Source: Burkholderiaceae bacterium
Lineage (GTDB): Bacteria > Pseudomonadota > Gammaproteobacteria > Burkholderiales > Burkholderiaceae_C
NCBI GenBank assembly: GCA_017856435.1
Contig: JAFMFB010000019.1
Location: 1-43,641 of the forward strand
Length of the DNA stretch: 43,641 bases
Direction of reading: 5' to 3'
Position 1 is the stretch's first letter, and each line of letters starts with the position of its first letter. Made by a program: the position numbers and the translations under genes. This document shows positions 42,298-43,641 of this stretch, piece after piece. Under the pieces are notes generated by a model. The model was not told the origin of the DNA. It did not search any database and was given only the letters and a program-made list of their open reading frames with translations.

Positions 42298-42858
42298 TCA
42301 GTGAGCGGTGTAGCCTGAGACGAACTCGGCCACGTCGCCCTGCGCATTGAGGTAATGCCGGCGCACTTTGCCGATGTCAGCCCCATAGACATGGATGCTG
42401 ATCGAGGTCTTGTCTGGCAAGGCATTGGACACCCGGTGCCAGTCCCCCACGGTGGGTGAGACCGCTTCGATCTGACAGGGTTGCATCACATGGCATTGCC
42501 CGGTGGGTTGAGGCTGGCCATCCACCAGCGCGAATTCTTCGCAACGCTCTGCACCGCGCAACATACCGACCAGGCCCCAGACGGTGTGGTCATGCACCGG
42601 CGTCTTCTGGCCCGGCCCCCAGACAAAACTGACCACCGAGAAGCGATGCTGGGGATCGACATGCAGCAGGTATTGGGCATAGCGATCAGGTAGGGCGCGG
42701 GCACATTCAGCGGGCAGCCACTGGTCGTTCTCAATCAAGCGGCTCAGGAGCTGGCGGCCCTGGGTCAGCAAGACACCCTCATCCTGGGTCGAGCCAACCA
42801 GCGCGGTCATGTCATCGATAAAGCGTGCAAGGGGGTCAGCGTGTTGAGCTGCATTCAT
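42298..42858 (-). CDS. cysteine-dioxygenase-family thiol dioxygenase (3-mercaptopropionate dioxygenase-like)
   Basis: 186 aa from ATG 42858, supported by AAGGT upstream; the longer frame enters the preceding gene. Cupin fold with iron ligands His89, His91 (TPVHDHTVWG) and His141 (GDWHRV), and the Ser154-His156-Tyr158 triad in SISIHVYG. Position 62 is Gln (YAQYLLH), as in the bacterial 3-mercaptopropionate dioxygenases, rather than the Arg of cysteine dioxygenases. It oxidises a thiol carboxylate to the sulfinate. It lies 13 bases after the Ldh-family gene, so the pair is co-expressed. Confidence 0.9.
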   Translation of the reverse strand: MNAAQHADPLARFIDDMTALVGSTQDEGVLLTQGRQLLSRLIENDQWLPAECARALPDRYAQYLLHVDPQHRFSVVSFVWGPGQKTPVHDHTVWGLVGMLRGAERCEEFALVDGQPQPTGQCHVMQPCQIEAVSPTVGDWHRVSNALPDKTSISIHVYGADIGKVRRHYLNAQGDVAEFVSGYTAH

Positions 42859-42871
42859 GGACAGATACCTT

Positions 42872-43641
42872 TCAAATTTGGCAGTTGACCTTGGCTGCCG
42901 AGGCCTTGATTTCATCCCAGGTGGTGGCATCGATGCTGATGCCGGCTTGTTCGCGCGCCAGCCGGGCCTGCCGCTCCGGCTCGCCGGCAATCAGCACGGC
43001 GTCATGGCCGGGGGCTGCCGGGCTCTGGTGCAGCCAGTCGACAAAAGCCTGGGCTTCACTTTCAAAGCTCGCTTGCGTGCCCAGTTTCCTGGGGTCGATC
43101 AGGATGCACAGCATGCCGTTGAGTACCGAGCGCCGGGCGTCGGCTTGCTGGTGCCAGGTGCCACCGCCCGAGAGCGCGCCACCCAAAAGCTCGCAGGCCA
43201 CGGCCAGGCCATAGCCTTTGTGTTCACCAAATGTCATCAACGCGCCAAACAGGTTGCCGCTGGCGCTGGGAGGTTGCGGGACGACCACCACGCCGGGGTC
43301 GGTGCTGGGGTTGCCACTGGGGTCGATCAGATAGCCCAGGTCAACCTTGCGCCCCTCGTTGTGCGCCACCCGCATCTTGCCTTGCGCCACCCGGCTGGTG
43401 GCAAAGTCCAAAATGAAAGGGTCCTGGCTCTTGAGCGGCACACCGATGCATACCGGGTTGGTGCCGAAGCGCCCATCGCCGCCGCCCCAGGCAGCCACCA
43501 CAGGGCGTGACAGCACATTGACAAAGTGTATCGATACCAGTCCCTGAGCCACGGCCATCTCGGCCCAGTGGCCAATTCGGCCCAGGTGGTGCGAGTTGCC
43601 CAGGGTCATGACGCAGCTGCCGTGCTTCAAGGCGCGCTCGA
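42872..43641 (-). CDS. Ldh-family (malate/L-sulfolactate/ureidoglycolate) oxidoreductase, partial
   Basis: The C-terminal ~256 residues; the N-terminus lies beyond the window edge and the frame is open to the last base. GNSHHLGRIGHWAE, GRFGTNPVCIGVP, DFATSRVAQGKMR and GEHKGYGLAVACELLGGALSGG are clear marks of the NAD(P)-dependent malate/lactate dehydrogenase family unlike classical MDH. Members act on malate, sulfolactate, ureidoglycolate or cyclic imino acids. The thiol dioxygenase gene directly downstream makes a thiol- or sulfo-hydroxyacid an attractive substrate. Confidence 0.92.
   Translation of the reverse strand, partial: ERALKHGSCVMTLGNSHHLGRIGHWAEMAVAQGLVSIHFVNVLSRPVVAAWGGGDGRFGTNPVCIGVPLKSQDPFILDFATSRVAQGKMRVAHNEGRKVDLGYLIDPSGNPSTDPGVVVVPQPPSASGNLFGALMTFGEHKGYGLAVACELLGGALSGGGTWHQQADARRSVLNGMLCILIDPRKLGTQASFESEAQAFVDWLHQSPAAPGHDAVLIAGEPERQARLAREQAGISIDATTWDEIKASAAKVNCQI

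Noticed and set aside
1-43641. CRISPR array, insertion sequence, phage or defence island
   Set aside because: No regularly spaced repeats, transposase, integrase or known defence genes were seen; only the Fic gene is of an accessory type and it has no partner.

Overview
The window looks like chromosomal DNA of a GC-rich betaproteobacterium, most likely Burkholderiales and probably Comamonadaceae (Polaromonas/Rhodoferax/Variovorax-like). This rests on recognisable family types: a Bug periplasmic receptor, two DctP-type TRAP transporters, the fused mutase IcmF, a stand-alone type III pantothenate kinase and a persulfide dioxygenase-rhodanese fusion. I see no rRNA, tRNA, CRISPR, insertion sequence or phage gene. 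Taxonomy is inference from gene content.

Layout. 1-1.5 kb: a Fic-domain protein, then a gene-poor stretch with an orphan terminator. 1.5-7.7 kb: an RraA-like protein, a 2-hydroxyacid dehydrogenase/Bug receptor pair, an M20 amidohydrolase, coaX and the persulfide dioxygenase-rhodanese fusion. 7.9-12.8 kb: a TRAP transporter, an amidase and a 57-residue membrane protein in one direction. 12.9-18.2 kb: icmF behind a perfect 22-bp palindrome, then a KDPG-type aldolase and a FAH-family dehydratase. 18.2-24.2 kb: a divergent locus with udh and a GntR/FCD regulator on one side and an RraA-like protein, a two-subunit UxaA-type dehydratase, an enolase-superfamily dehydratase and an AEC carrier on the other. 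24.2-29.0 kb: a short-chain dehydrogenase plus 2-hydroxyacid dehydrogenase pair, divergent from a second TRAP transporter. 29.1-36.8 kb (minus): an ABC sugar-type importer with IdnO-like, IdnD and cupin genes, and a third 2-hydroxyacid dehydrogenase. 36.9-42.3 kb (plus): an IlvD/arabinonate-type dehydratase, a DenD-like dehydrogenase, KdgK, DgoK and DgoA. 42.3-43.6 kb (minus): a thiol dioxygenase and a partial Ldh-family oxidoreductase.

From about 16 kb to 42 kb the window reads as a sugar-acid catabolic island. Uronates and aldonates would enter by TRAP, ABC and AEC carriers. They would be oxidised or epimerised by Udh, IdnD, IdnO and 2-ketoaldonate reductases, dehydrated by four dehydratase families (IlvD, UxaA, enolase, FAH), and fed through KdgK or DgoK to the aldolases Eda and DgoA, giving pyruvate and glyceraldehyde 3-phosphate. 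A 13/14-bp motif is shared by the two divergent control regions (19.9 kb and 36.8 kb), at nearly the same distance from the plus-strand start. This suggests one regulator, perhaps the GntR protein at 18.2 kb, ties the parts together.

The best candidates for undescribed biology are: (i) the RraA-like / split UxaA / enolase / AEC operon opposite Udh, which lacks the usual lactonase and keto-deoxyglucarate enzymes nearby; (ii) the shared operator; (iii) terminator-like hairpins between the binding-protein gene and the membrane genes in all three binding-protein transporters; (iv) the duplicated peptide in the acidic tail of the first TRAP large permease; (v) a thiol dioxygenase paired with an Ldh-family dehydrogenase.
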